Positions 32,249 to 32,267 of a stretch of DNA of 32,267 nt are shown here, one piece after another. The stretch's first letter is position 1, and each line of letters opens with the position of its first letter. The notes below the pieces were generated by a model, which did not search any database, had not been told where the DNA came from, and was given only the letters and a program-made list of their open reading frames with translations. The position numbers were made by a program, and so were the translations under genes. Source of the stretch: Cereibacter changlensis JA139 (GTDB lineage: Bacteria; Pseudomonadota; Alphaproteobacteria; Rhodobacterales; Rhodobacteraceae); NCBI RefSeq assembly GCF_003034985.1, contig NZ_PZKG01000040.1, positions 1-32,267 of the forward strand, in the 5' to 3' direction.

Positions 32249-32267
32249 GCAAAGAAGAAACAGGATG

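Noticed and set aside
1-32267. CRISPR arrays, tRNA or rRNA genes, prophage
   Set aside because: No regularly spaced direct repeats, no cloverleaf or rRNA signatures, and no phage structural or integrase genes were seen on reading both strands.

Overview
The window reads as chromosomal DNA of a GC-rich alphaproteobacterium, most likely Rhodobacterales (Rhodobacteraceae or Paracoccaceae). Three things point there: a SAM/SAH-type riboswitch in front of metK (a class known from Rhodobacterales), the block miaB, phoH-ybeY-corC-lnt, metK, trmB, aroA with a class II EPSP synthase, and the tail motif CCCCCCGAGAGTATTTTTGC after aroA.

Positions 1-10250 are accessory or metabolic. They begin with the outer end of an insertion sequence and a frameshifted LysR remnant. 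A DUF1206 membrane protein and a 24-residue membrane peptide follow. A reverse-strand operon (DUF1428, double-VOC, PhnB-like) is divergent from a MarR regulator with a perfect palindrome between them. Single genes for a GNAT acetyltransferase, a ClbS/DfsB-like protein and a GST come next. A LysR regulator is divergent from a SnoaL-like/SDR gene pair. Two gene-poor stretches (1448-2080 and 9467-9946) share a 47-bp diverged repeat.

Positions 10498-16440 hold the most unusual unit: eight tightly packed genes on one strand. They encode a group II PLP-dependent decarboxylase, a PaaK/F390-synthetase-like adenylating enzyme, four different PixA/AidA (inclusion-body protein) paralogues, a small membrane protein and a small helical protein. 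Several junctions are stop/start overlaps. I infer one pathway in which an amine and an activated acid are made and handled together with PixA/AidA proteins; no product can be named from sequence.

Positions 16700-20084 hold a secreted DUF4394 protein divergent from an ECF sigma factor and its RskA-like anti-sigma factor, followed by a diguanylate cyclase. The divergent intergenic region carries the same bipartite motif (GAAGACAC, 16 bp, GATGCAG) on both strands, which looks like a matched pair of promoters for the sigma factor itself. Two reverse-strand glycosyltransferase genes follow.

Positions 21978-32267 are housekeeping: tRNA modification (miaB, trmB), RNA maturation and envelope functions (phoH, ybeY, corC, lnt), SAM synthesis under riboswitch control (metK), a secreted peptidoglycan-binding-type protein, and aromatic amino-acid synthesis (aroA). 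No tRNA, rRNA or CRISPR array was seen.
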